This document shows positions 7,974 to 16,552 of a stretch of DNA of 64,000 nt, piece by piece; within the stretch, counting starts at the first letter, position 1, and each line of letters begins with the position of its first letter. This stretch comes from Stutzerimonas stutzeri (lineage in GTDB: Bacteria > Pseudomonadota > Gammaproteobacteria > Pseudomonadales > Pseudomonadaceae): assembly GCF_000219605.1 (NCBI RefSeq), contig NC_015740.1, positions 2,976,001 through 3,040,000 on the forward strand, given 5' to 3'. The translations under genes and the position numbers were made by a program. The notes beneath the pieces were generated by a model. That model searched no databases. It saw only the letters and a list, made by a program, of their open reading frames with translations, and was not told the DNA's origin.

Positions 7974-10966
7974 GTCAATTTCCCCTTGGGTAATGCTTTG
8001 CGCGCGTGCGCCATATCCTGGTTGAACCCGTCCGGGACGGGCTTGAAGTCTCTGGCGGGCGAACGGTGGCTGGACTGGAATTGACGCAGGGCCAGCACGT
8101 CGATCTCGCCGGTGATGCAGTAGTCGTGGTTGCCGCCCTTGACGCGCAGCAGATCGCGTTTCCAGCGATCCTTGTAAGGTGCGCGGATGCGGCTGTCGCC
8201 GTACTGGCGGTTGTTGCACTGGATGATGTAGGCGTGGATATCCAGGGCGGCGGACTCCACCAGTGCATTGAAGGTGTCGGTATCGCTGTTCCACTCGGGG
8301 ACGAACAGGGCGTCGATCTTGCCGCGCAGGTCTGCACGGTAGCGGATGTTGGTCAGCTCGCTGCAGATCATCAGGGCAAAGCGGAAGTCGCCGTGCTGGA
8401 TGATAGGCGGCTTTTGCCAAGCGCTGGCTGGGCGCATTTCCAGGCAAGCGAGGCGGAACAGCTCCTGCTCTTCGTGCAAGGCCGGATACTGCTTGTCCTG
8501 GCGGTAGAGCATCAGTGACGGGAAGCCGAGGCCATCATGGGTGAGAGAGGCCCAGACCTGATTGCGCACGCGCCTTTTAGGTACGTGAAGGTATTCCACG
8601 CCAGTAATCAGGGAGATACCACGGCCCTTGAGCTTGTCGGCGATGCGCATGAACCACTGCGGTGGCAGGGCAAGCTCGGGCATGACTAGGTAGCCTGCAC
8701 CATCGGGCCTAGAAATCAGCTCGTTGATCAGGCGATTGAGGCGCCGGTAGCGGCGGCGGCTAGCCGGCTCAGGTTCACGCATGACGGCAGCGACAAAGCT
8801 CTGATCGCTGGTTTCCCAGCTGGCCACGGCAATGGTCTGTCTGGCCTTGGGCTCTCCGTCTGGTATATGCAGTACCGGGTGCTTGTCCCAGCGCGGCATC
8901 TTGTCCTCAGACAGATCGAAGCCACGCAGAGCCCGGACTACCTTGCCCAACGCGTCACAGTGTCGGGTGTTGAATGGATCGGGGGCGATCAGGTACAGCT
9001 CGTTGAGGCTGAAGGGTCGGGTGGCGAAGATGAGACCATTCGGTGTGCCGTGCTTGAAGTTGAGCCAACCAGAGAGCGTACTGATGCCATCGACTACTTC
9101 GTCAGGCAGCAGACCCAGAGTGTCTGAACTGGTGAGTCTCTTGCGTGACGGAATACCGCGCTGACTAATCATCTCCTTGGGCAGGCTAGCGAAGCGCAAG
9201 GGCATGTGTGCCAGGTCGTAACTGAAGAGGCGCGCCTGGTCTTTTTGCAGCTCGCGCACGTTGTCCAGCAAACCGCCCAGTGCCGAGCCCACATAATGCA
9301 GGCTGGCTTCGAGTCCAGTCAGAAGTTTCTTCCAGCCTGCAGCGCCGGTCTTGCTCAGCCGTGATGGGAACGCCGACAGAATGCTTTCGTACACTGACAA
9401 GGCCAGTGCTAGGCGCCAGCGTTCCGAGCACTCAACTAGGGGCGCCTCATTAGACTGCGCCTTGATCTCGAATTTGCAGTCCCTCTCCACCGTTACCACC
9501 AGAGTATCCAGCGCCCTGATGAGTTGACCGAGCTGCTCGAAGTCCTCGCAGGCCATGGCCATGCGAATAATGCGTGGCAGATACTGAGCCAGCTCGAAGA
9601 ATTTGGCTGGCGTCAGCAAGTGGTTAATGACCGCCCTGAGAAAAGCATGGCGGTGCTGCTGCCAGGCCTCCGGCGGTAGATCACGCTCATAAGCTTCGTA
9701 GTCGCGCAGATTGAGGGCAAAACCGGCACGGTGCAGGGTCAAGGCATCGGTCTTGCGCAGGTTGTCGGCCTGCTCACCTGCATGATTGGTGGCCTTGAGC
9801 AGATCGGTGGCTACGCTAGCGGGCGAGTCCGGCAGATCCGGCAGAGCACGCCACTCACTAGCACGCCGATTGATCTGCTCGGAAATGGCGTTGACCAGTG
9901 CTACACCGGACGCACCGGAGAGAATGAACAGCTTGTTCTTGCTGTTTTCAAACGCAATGCGGCTGCCTTTGAGGTAGCTTGGCGCGAACAAGATGCTCTT
10001 TTTGCCCGGGTCACTCTTGAGCAGGGCATTGCCACCCTCTCGGCTGAAGATCCACTCCCAGAACTGCTCCGTGCTTTTGATGCCGCTGGTGTTTTCCATC
10101 ACCAGCAAAATGTCATCCACGTAGCGCCCGTAATACAGCGGCACCACTTGCTGCTCGATGAACTGATCGAGCTTGAGCAGCGCAGCATTGGCAACCACGG
10201 CGGACGCGGGCAGGCCGACGGGCAGGCCCTTCTGTAATGGCGTTGCCTTTGCCCAGGCCTCCATGGCGCGGATAAACAAGCGATGGAGCTTGGTCTGAGC
10301 CTTGTTCAGGTTGATACCAGCCAGTTTGAGAAAGCCCTTGTACAGCATGAAGCCGGGGTTCAGCTCGTGATAGAAGCTGCTGACATCGGCGGTAAGGGCC
10401 AGCACATTCTTCTTGCCCGCCAGGGCGGTGCGCATGGCCTCGATGCCACCATCACGCCAGTCTCGGAAGGGCTTCAGGTAGGGCTTGAACGAGCCCAGTG
10501 CCAGCTCGTTGATGTGGTCGTGACGGTTACGACGCAAGCGGCTGCCATAGACATTGGCACTCAACTGCTTATCGAAAAGGTCGCCGACCTCCAGCATCCA
10601 TAGCGCTGACAGCACATGAAAGTTCATGCTGCAGTTAGCCATCAGGCGGAACTGAGCTACAGGCTTTTTATTGGCCTCAAGCACGTTGCGCCACTCGGCT
10701 TCTGGCGAAGAGAGGATCAGCCCCGAATCCAGCTCGCCTTTATCGTACTGGATGGCTTTGGGTGTCAGCATCCAGCCACCTAGAAACTCGGCATCCTCGA
10801 CCCAGGCCTCATCTGCGCCATTGATTAACCCCCGCAGATGCTCCAAGTTGCCCGCCAACTGGTCTTCATAGTCGGCAATTTCGAGCAGCGACGGGTTGGT
10901 CGAGTAGTAGAGATCGACCTTGGCCTTGCGGTAAGCGAGGCCGAGATCCTTCAGCAAAACCGTCAC
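7970..10966 (-). CDS. drt1a: Reverse transcriptase-nitrilase fusion (UG1/DRT1-type defence RT)
   Basis: 998 aa, GTG start overlapping the stop of the 67-aa ORF (GTGA). RT motifs: A at about residue 190 (LTADVSSFYHEL), B (KGLPVGLPASAVVANAA), and C with the catalytic YVDD near 282 (YYGRYVDDILLVME). A helical middle of ~300 residues follows. From ~720 there is a nitrilase fold with the three expected residues: Glu in VMPELALP (~765), Lys in RQDKQYPALHEE (~824) and Cys in ALMICSELT (~868). RT fused to a C-terminal nitrilase is the published architecture of the UG1 class, defence-associated RT type 1, which protects against phage; its mechanism was not settled to my knowledge. All active-site motifs look intact. 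The odd point is the setting: it separates two pieces of pglX. Confidence 0.9.
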   Translation of the reverse strand: MTVLLKDLGLAYRKAKVDLYYSTNPSLLEIADYEDQLAGNLEHLRGLINGADEAWVEDAEFLGGWMLTPKAIQYDKGELDSGLILSSPEAEWRNVLEANKKPVAQFRLMANCSMNFHVLSALWMLEVGDLFDKQLSANVYGSRLRRNRHDHINELALGSFKPYLKPFRDWRDGGIEAMRTALAGKKNVLALTADVSSFYHELNPGFMLYKGFLKLAGINLNKAQTKLHRLFIRAMEAWAKATPLQKGLPVGLPASAVVANAALLKLDQFIEQQVVPLYYGRYVDDILLVMENTSGIKSTEQFWEWIFSREGGNALLKSDPGKKSILFAPSYLKGSRIAFENSKNKLFILSGASGVALVNAISEQINRRASEWRALPDLPDSPASVATDLLKATNHAGEQADNLRKTDALTLHRAGFALNLRDYEAYERDLPPEAWQQHRHAFLRAVINHLLTPAKFFELAQYLPRIIRMAMACEDFEQLGQLIRALDTLVVTVERDCKFEIKAQSNEAPLVECSERWRLALALSVYESILSAFPSRLSKTGAAGWKKLLTGLEASLHYVGSALGGLLDNVRELQKDQARLFSYDLAHMPLRFASLPKEMISQRGIPSRKRLTSSDTLGLLPDEVVDGISTLSGWLNFKHGTPNGLIFATRPFSLNELYLIAPDPFNTRHCDALGKVVRALRGFDLSEDKMPRWDKHPVLHIPDGEPKARQTIAVASWETSDQSFVAAVMREPEPASRRRYRRLNRLINELISRPDGAGYLVMPELALPPQWFMRIADKLKGRGISLITGVEYLHVPKRRVRNQVWASLTHDGLGFPSLMLYRQDKQYPALHEEQELFRLACLEMRPASAWQKPPIIQHGDFRFALMICSELTNIRYRADLRGKIDALFVPEWNSDTDTFNALVESAALDIHAYIIQCNNRQYGDSRIRAPYKDRWKRDLLRVKGGNHDYCITGEIDVLALRQFQSSHRSPARDFKPVPDGFNQDMAHARKALPKGKLT

Positions 10967-11166
10967 TGAATGGCCTCCAGCAACATGGCCTTCTTCTCTG
11001 CCTCGGATTTGCCATCCACCAGCCGGATATAGGCACCCGCATAGTTCGGGTAGGCGGCATTTTCGATCACGAAGGCAGTGGTCGAGACCACCTCACCACT
11101 GATGCTGTCGAAGGCCCGCGCCCCAGGTGGGCCATGGTTGTGATTTTCAGGGCTGACGCTATTCAT
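10963..11166 (-). CDS. PglX middle segment as its own 67-aa ORF
   Basis: 67 aa. After a ~15-residue new leader it reads GARAFDSISGEVVSTTAFVI and then AYIRLVDGKSEAEKKAML, the stretch that in PglX-type methyltransferases directly follows the catalytic core and precedes the FYRASAADF...PGSP region starting the third piece. It overlaps the membrane-protein stop (ATGA, 11163-11166) and the RT start (GTGA, 10963-10966). PglX-N already ends with what looks like a different version of this segment (GIAFGTAATV ... GAYCYVEYEDI), so this piece may be a relic of a second pglX allele rather than an essential part. Assignment rests on remembered family sequence. Confidence 0.65.
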   Translation of the reverse strand: MNSVSPENHNHGPPGARAFDSISGEVVSTTAFVIENAAYPNYAGAYIRLVDGKSEAEKKAMLLEAIQ

Positions 11167-12782
11167 TCAGGCTTCTTGCCAGCCTCCATCATCTTGTCAT
11201 CGAGTTTTTTCAGTCCAGCCAGCAGGGTGCGGCCGATAAAGCGACTGGGCCTGGAGCTCAGCACCTTGTAGCCCAGCTCTGCCGTGCCCACCAGGGCTCG
11301 CGCGGTGCCTTCGATGGCCACACCAGCGCCTTCGAAGAGAGCTTCCACGCCATCGCCACCGTTCTTGTAGCGCTCACCGGCATGGTTGATGCCCTGGATG
11401 GTGGCGAAGAAGCCCAGCCCGCCGACGCCAGCGAGCAGCGCATCAACGCCAGTATCCTTGACATCTACTATCGAGCCGCCGAGCGTGAGATCGACCGAGT
11501 TCTCCAACTCGATATTGCTGTAGCCCGAATCGATGGCGCGGGTCTGTTCGGCGACTTCCGAGGTGGCGATCACCGGGATGTCGGCATCTACGCTGTTGAC
11601 GTAGGCCGCACTGGCAGTGGCCTTGAGCTGGAAGGCCTGCCCGTCGATGATGATGTCGGTGCCCGGATTGTTGAAGTGCTCGAACAGGGTGCCGCCGGTA
11701 TCCGCCGCCACCAGCTGCTCGAAATAGGCGCCCTTGGTCAGGGAGGCAAGCCCGGCCAGCTGTTCGGCAGGCAGGAACAGGGTCTCCAGCCAGATTTCGG
11801 CATCACTCATGCCCGCATAGTTGCCGTTGACGCTACGCAGCGCGTCGTAAATGTTGCCCGCAGTAGTGAAGTCATCCCACAGGGAAACCGGAACCGACAA
11901 GGCCGAAAGCCAGAGTGCCGCCTTGAGCGGTAGCTCGTTGTCCTGTTCCCGCGTCACTTCCTGCGCGATGAATTGCTCGATCTGCTTTTGACTGGCAGTG
12001 ATCCGCGCTTCGGCACGGCTCTTGAGTTCGGAAAAATGTGCATTGAGTCGAGCAAAATCCTCGGTGTGCTGCGTTTTCAGCTTTCTGTGCATGAAATTCA
12101 GCTGGTTAATCGCCTGATCGATCCCACTAAAATCGGGACCACCGGAATACTTCATCTTGTTCCACCAGGAGAACTTCTCGTAGGTCTCTTCCCACAGGTC
12201 GCTGAGTTGCTCACGCCGCTTTTGCAGACGGTTATGCGTTTCGCGAAGGGTGGTTTCAGCCTTGATGAGTGGAATCCGGCTCTTGATATCTTCCAGGCGT
12301 TGCTGGCATTGGCGGCGGGTGCGCGCCACCTCGGCCACAAGCCGCCGGTACAGATGTTGGCGGGTTAACTCGTCCAGGTGCTGGTCCAGCTTGGGCTGCA
12401 GCGCGTTCAGCACGCTCCGGGTCAGCGGGCTTTTGCGGGCCTGCGGCAGGGCGGCAGCCAGCGCGTGCCGGGCCGCGGACAGCTCCTGGGCTTGCAGTAC
12501 TTCGTTGAGCGCGGCAAGCACCTGCGCATAAGCGCGCCGCTGGCGTCGATGGAAAAGGTAGCCGCCCCATGCGACCAGCCCGACCACAAGAACCAGAGCC
12601 GGCAAGAGTGCATACAGCCAGCGGGATTCGACCTGCTGGCCAGCCAGCAGGATGGAGTGCGTGGGCAGCCATTGCATCGCCAGCAGCATTAACAGCCCCA
12701 ACAGCGAAAGCAGCAGCGCCTGCTGCAAACGCTGGCGACTGGCTCCCAGGCAATCCTGCAATTGCGGTGTTGAGATGGTCAT
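11163..12782 (-). CDS. Membrane-anchored coiled-coil protein inserted in the pglX locus
   Basis: 539 aa. Two hydrophobic segments near residues 21-40 (LLLSLLGLLMLLAMQWL) and 57-76 (LYALLPALVLVVGLVAWGG) make an N-terminal hairpin. A long Arg/Glu/Gln-rich helical, probably coiled-coil, region covers ~85-290, and a globular C-terminus holds a glycine-rich hydrophobic stretch (ALLAGVGGLGFFATI) near 460. No enzyme motif is seen. It starts on the stop of PglX-N (ATGA, 12779-12782) and its stop overlaps the start of the 67-aa ORF. It is two frames upstream of the RT-nitrilase, so it may be the RT's membrane partner; some DRT1 loci are listed with a second gene, but I cannot tell whether this is it. 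Confidence 0.6.
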   Translation of the reverse strand: MTISTPQLQDCLGASRQRLQQALLLSLLGLLMLLAMQWLPTHSILLAGQQVESRWLYALLPALVLVVGLVAWGGYLFHRRQRRAYAQVLAALNEVLQAQELSAARHALAAALPQARKSPLTRSVLNALQPKLDQHLDELTRQHLYRRLVAEVARTRRQCQQRLEDIKSRIPLIKAETTLRETHNRLQKRREQLSDLWEETYEKFSWWNKMKYSGGPDFSGIDQAINQLNFMHRKLKTQHTEDFARLNAHFSELKSRAEARITASQKQIEQFIAQEVTREQDNELPLKAALWLSALSVPVSLWDDFTTAGNIYDALRSVNGNYAGMSDAEIWLETLFLPAEQLAGLASLTKGAYFEQLVAADTGGTLFEHFNNPGTDIIIDGQAFQLKATASAAYVNSVDADIPVIATSEVAEQTRAIDSGYSNIELENSVDLTLGGSIVDVKDTGVDALLAGVGGLGFFATIQGINHAGERYKNGGDGVEALFEGAGVAIEGTARALVGTAELGYKVLSSRPSRFIGRTLLAGLKKLDDKMMEAGKKPE

Positions 12783-14752
12783 TGGGTGGCGTCCGCGCTT
12801 TTAGCTGCCCTGAGGTTGCGCTCGTTCAAAGGAGGAAAGCTGACCGGCCTGCCGTCATCACCAATGTCCTCGTACTCGACGTAGCAATAGGCTCCAAGCG
12901 TCGCGGAATGTCCGTTTTTCTTGCACACGGTGGCTGCGGTACCAAAGGCGATGCCCATGACCATGTTGGCCATGTGCGCCATGCACTCGATGGACGATTC
13001 ACGCAGCAGCTTCATACGCAAGCCCTCGTATGAGGACAAGAACATCCAGCTCTGCATCGTGACCATCGCGTTGAAGCCGTAATCTTTGAGCAGCTCAAAA
13101 CCTCGCTCGATGAAAATGGCAAACAGATCCGACTTGCTGTTGGGGTAGGCCTTTTTGGCAAACTCCTTGAGGTCGGCGTTCATGCCCTTGCTGCCCATAT
13201 AAGGCGGGTTGGCGAACACGGCATCGTAACGTTGCGCCAGGATCCAGGCCTGCTGCACATAGGGCAGCAGCGTCTGTGCGGCGGGCCTCTGCATGGAGTC
13301 GCCCTCCCCGGCCAGTTGGCGCAGCTTCTGCAGCAGCTCGCCGAGCGGCTGGGCATCCTCGGCGGGCACGTCGATCAGCGAGCCGAAGGTCTTGGCCTGG
13401 GTAAAGCGCCCCAAGGTGGACCTGAGCAGTTGGTAGCGGTTGTCGGCCTGGGCGGCGGCGAGGTTGCTCTGCTCGCTGTCGAACAGGTTCTGCGACTGGC
13501 CGCGCTGCCAGTCACTGGTCAGGTTGAGGGCGCGCCAGAGGGCGTCGAGGTCGAGGTGGCGGCTTTCCTGCAGGGCCAGCACGTTGAGCTTAAGTTCGCG
13601 GCTGAAGATGCGGCGGTCGTCCTCGCGGGCCAGCATCATCAGCGCGAAGCCGGCGAGCTGGCCGGCGCGGTCGTCGATATCGAGACCACATAGGTTGTTT
13701 TCGAGGATCAATTGCGGAATGTCGCGGCTGCGGAAACCGCGCTCGGTGTAGATCTCCTTGAGCAGCTGGTAGGCCTCGACCAGGATGTGGCCGGAGCCGC
13801 AGGCCGGGTCGAGCACCTTAAGACTCAGCGGGTCGATGCTCTCCGGGGTGCTGGCGGCCAGTTGCGCCTGCACTTCGGGCGGCTGCTCGCCGGTGGCCAC
13901 GTAGTAGGGCATCTTGTCCTTGAGCGGCGAGTCCGGGTAGGTCTGCAGCCACTGGCGACCGAGGCTGTTCTGCACCAAGTACTGGACGATCCAGTTGGGG
14001 GTGAACAGTTGGGTGGCGGCGGGGATGTCCTCGCTCTTCACCACCTTGCCGATCACCTGGTCCTTCTTCTCGCTGATGTAGAACTGATAGAGCCAGCCAA
14101 TGATCTCGACGTCCTGCCAGTCCTCCTCAGGAATGGCAGCAACCAGCTCGCGGATCAGCGAGTCGGTCTTGGTCAGGTTGTCCGGCAGCAGCAGTTCGAG
14201 GGCATCGTCCACGGCTTCGAACAGGAAGGGCATGGCCTGATGCAGGGCCTGACATTGGGCCAGCAGCAGTTCGCGGTAGAGTTCCTCGTCCTTATTGCCG
14301 TCGAGCTTGAGTTCGGTGATGTGGGCCTTGTCGAGGCCTTCCAGTTCGATGTCCAGGCAGTCTTCGAGGATCTGCGGCATGCCGGCATTGCCATCGGCGG
14401 CACTGAGCACACGGCGACCATGATCGAGGTAACCCTTGATCTCCATGTAACGCAGTGCACAGAGACGGTTGAACCAGCTGTAGGCGGCCTGCTCCATGGT
14501 CTGGGCGAAGCCGAGCTGTTCGACCTTCTGCGCCAGTGCGGCACGCGGTCGGGCGATGCTGGCAGGAAATGCTCGCTGGGTACCGGTGCTATCGGTGATC
14601 AGGGCCAAGTCACCCTTGATCTCCAGCGGAGCAATGCCGAGCGACGGCACAGTGGATTCGCGAATGCCGAACAGGGCAGCACGCTTGCTCATGGCAGCTA
14701 TGAACGCCGTCCTGGCTTTGGGGGCGTAGCGTTTGATGGCGTTGGTGTTCAT
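12779..14752 (-). CDS. pglX: BREX PglX, N-terminal piece with the methyltransferase core
   Basis: 657 aa starting MNTNAIKRYAPKAR, typical of BREX type 1 PglX. The SAM-binding motif DPACGSGHILVEAYQLL is near residue 320 and the catalytic NPPY (FANPPYMGSKGMN) near 515, so the N6-adenine methyltransferase core is complete. It ends at PLNERNLRAAKSADATQ and stops where an intact PglX (roughly 1200 aa) would run on into the target-recognition part; that part is found as two ORFs at 10963-11166 and 6183-7973. The stop overlaps the membrane-protein start. Whether the pieces assemble into an active enzyme is unknown. A 138-bp gap separates it from the upstream fic gene. Confidence 0.9.
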   Translation of the reverse strand: MNTNAIKRYAPKARTAFIAAMSKRAALFGIRESTVPSLGIAPLEIKGDLALITDSTGTQRAFPASIARPRAALAQKVEQLGFAQTMEQAAYSWFNRLCALRYMEIKGYLDHGRRVLSAADGNAGMPQILEDCLDIELEGLDKAHITELKLDGNKDEELYRELLLAQCQALHQAMPFLFEAVDDALELLLPDNLTKTDSLIRELVAAIPEEDWQDVEIIGWLYQFYISEKKDQVIGKVVKSEDIPAATQLFTPNWIVQYLVQNSLGRQWLQTYPDSPLKDKMPYYVATGEQPPEVQAQLAASTPESIDPLSLKVLDPACGSGHILVEAYQLLKEIYTERGFRSRDIPQLILENNLCGLDIDDRAGQLAGFALMMLAREDDRRIFSRELKLNVLALQESRHLDLDALWRALNLTSDWQRGQSQNLFDSEQSNLAAAQADNRYQLLRSTLGRFTQAKTFGSLIDVPAEDAQPLGELLQKLRQLAGEGDSMQRPAAQTLLPYVQQAWILAQRYDAVFANPPYMGSKGMNADLKEFAKKAYPNSKSDLFAIFIERGFELLKDYGFNAMVTMQSWMFLSSYEGLRMKLLRESSIECMAHMANMVMGIAFGTAATVCKKNGHSATLGAYCYVEYEDIGDDGRPVSFPPLNERNLRAAKSADATQ

Positions 14753-14890
14753 GGGGTGTCCTGAATAGGGCAGCTGTTCAGTGCGCTGAATGGTATTTGG
14801 GCGGACCGCTGTTCAAGCGGCCGGCGGGTGGCTGATTGCCTGATTCGGTTGCGGCCAATTGCCTGATTGGCCTGCGGGTGCTCTGCGGGT

Positions 14891-16369
14891 TTAGTCATGG
14901 TTGATGACCTCGCGCCAGGCGGATTCCAGGGCATCGAAGACGGCTTCCGGTACCTGATGCTGGTATTGCTTGCGGCGGTTTTGCGAGAGCGTGCCGTTTT
15001 GGTCGAGGCAGAACATCACCAGCCGCGCGAGGGTGCTGTTGGGTATGTCGAATTGCTGATCGATACGGCGGTAGATGGCGTCGTAGCGATTAAGAAACTG
15101 GGTTTCTTCCTTGAGGTGGCGTTCGAGCGCCTGTTCGGTGGCGCGCAGCATAAATTCGGCGCAGGCGGTGCCGTCCCAGTAACGGTAAAGCGCTTCGTGG
15201 CCGGTGAAGTCGAAGGCGAACTGGCCCTCGTCGATAAAGGTCACGTCCCAGAAACGCCGCGCCGGTTCGGAGAACGCCTGCAGGGTGGCCAGGTAGTCGG
15301 CCTCGTTCTGGCGCAGGGCTACGGATACCGGCAGCAGCAGGCCGTGCTTGAGCGCGCCGCGCTGGCAGAGCACCTGATGGAAGAGAAAGCGTGACAGGCG
15401 GCCGTTGCCATCCATAAAAGGGTGAATAAACACAAAGCCAAACGAGACAATGCTGGCCAGCAACAGCGGGTCGAGGTCTTCGGGCGGCTGGTTGGCCAGT
15501 TGAATCAGCTGCTCCATCAACTCGCGGCCGAGCTCGGGCGGTGGCGGTAGATAGGTGACGCCGAGTGTGCCGCGCAGGCCGTTGCTGAGGTAGTTCTGCT
15601 GATGACGAAATGCAGCAGCCTGGGCATAAGGGTTACTGATGACGGCGTTTTGCAGCTCGACGAAATAGTCTTCATCTAGCTGGCGGGGCTGGTGGGCCTG
15701 CTTGAGCAAGTCAACGAAGCGGCCAGCTTTGTCTTCGCTGGGGGTTTCGTTCTCGATTGCGTAGGAATCGCGGGTTTCGTGCAGGTAGGCCCAAGCCAGG
15801 GCGCGGTTGAGGATGTCGCGGGGCAGCGATTCACTGAACTCGGTGGCTTGTTGCAGCAGGTTGCGATTCAGCAGCGTCTGCAGCGCATCGGTACGGCGCA
15901 GGGTGATGCAGTAGTCGAGGCTACCGATGCCGTTGAACAGCACGCGCCAACGGTTATTCTTCGCCCCTGTAACTGTGATGTACTGAGCGGGATCAAAGAG
16001 TGGCACGTAGGCGGTGCGCAGGTTGCCCGCCTGATGCTGGATGCACTGACCGGTGAAGTGCTCCCACAAGTACGCAGCTTTACGCAGGTACTGGCTGGTT
16101 GGGCTGGCCTCAATAGCGGCGCGGAGCTCGGGTTCAGTAATCAGCGGCAGGCACTGGGCCAGGATGGCCAGGTCAACGCCCTCGTGCTTTAGAGCGAACA
16201 GGATATGACCGAGCAGATTGTCGTCGGCCGGTGCCATGCTGGCGGGCACTGCCAGGGTTTGGCCGATGACTTCCTTGCGGGTGACCGCACGGACTTCCGC
16301 CAGGCGCGCAGGTGGCAGCGCCTTGACTGTCGACTCCTGAAGCAGGCGGTTGTACCCGACCGGTTGCAT
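14891..16369 (-). CDS. Fic-domain protein with an apparent inhibitory helix
   Basis: 492 aa. The Fic signature HPFMDGNGRLSR (HPFx[DE]GNGRxxR) is at about residues 316-327, so transfer of AMP or another nucleotide phosphate to a target protein is expected. SYAIEN near residue 203 fits the inhibitory motif [S/T]xxxE[G/N], upstream of the Fic core as in class II Fic proteins, so the enzyme should be self-inhibited until released. It sits between the BREX pieces brxC and pglX on the same strand, 138 bp before pglX. That suggests an abortive-infection-type toxin guarding the BREX locus, which is inference; the target is not known. Confidence 0.85.
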   Translation of the reverse strand: MQPVGYNRLLQESTVKALPPARLAEVRAVTRKEVIGQTLAVPASMAPADDNLLGHILFALKHEGVDLAILAQCLPLITEPELRAAIEASPTSQYLRKAAYLWEHFTGQCIQHQAGNLRTAYVPLFDPAQYITVTGAKNNRWRVLFNGIGSLDYCITLRRTDALQTLLNRNLLQQATEFSESLPRDILNRALAWAYLHETRDSYAIENETPSEDKAGRFVDLLKQAHQPRQLDEDYFVELQNAVISNPYAQAAAFRHQQNYLSNGLRGTLGVTYLPPPPELGRELMEQLIQLANQPPEDLDPLLLASIVSFGFVFIHPFMDGNGRLSRFLFHQVLCQRGALKHGLLLPVSVALRQNEADYLATLQAFSEPARRFWDVTFIDEGQFAFDFTGHEALYRYWDGTACAEFMLRATEQALERHLKEETQFLNRYDAIYRRIDQQFDIPNSTLARLVMFCLDQNGTLSQNRRKQYQHQVPEAVFDALESAWREVINHD

Positions 16370-16552
16370 GGCTCAGTTCCTTCTTGAATACCGTTTTGCG
16401 CTTAGGAAACTTTGTGCGAATCCTTTTTTTATTGCGCAGATTGGCATTATTACCATTTTTTTTGTGCGGCGGCCTATTTCACGAATCCTGATGTGTTTAC
16501 TGGCATAAGGCAGGCGCTTTGGAGTGCGCCATGCCTTGGCCTTAGAGCGGCA

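Noticed and set aside
7974..8447. Upstream open extension of PglX-C to 8447 (754 aa in total).
   Set aside because: It lies wholly inside the RT-nitrilase gene and reads Arg/Pro-rich antisense-like sequence; the ATG at 7973 with ATGA overlap is the real start.
13712..14764. 350-aa plus-strand ORF rich in Leu, Val and Gly.
   Set aside because: Antisense shadow of pglX-N.
16508..16535. Imperfect hairpin (AAGGCaGGCGC...GCGCCatGCCTT) after the 328-aa gene, considered as a terminator.
   Set aside because: It has a bulge and no T-run on the minus strand; fic downstream is probably still read from the same transcript.
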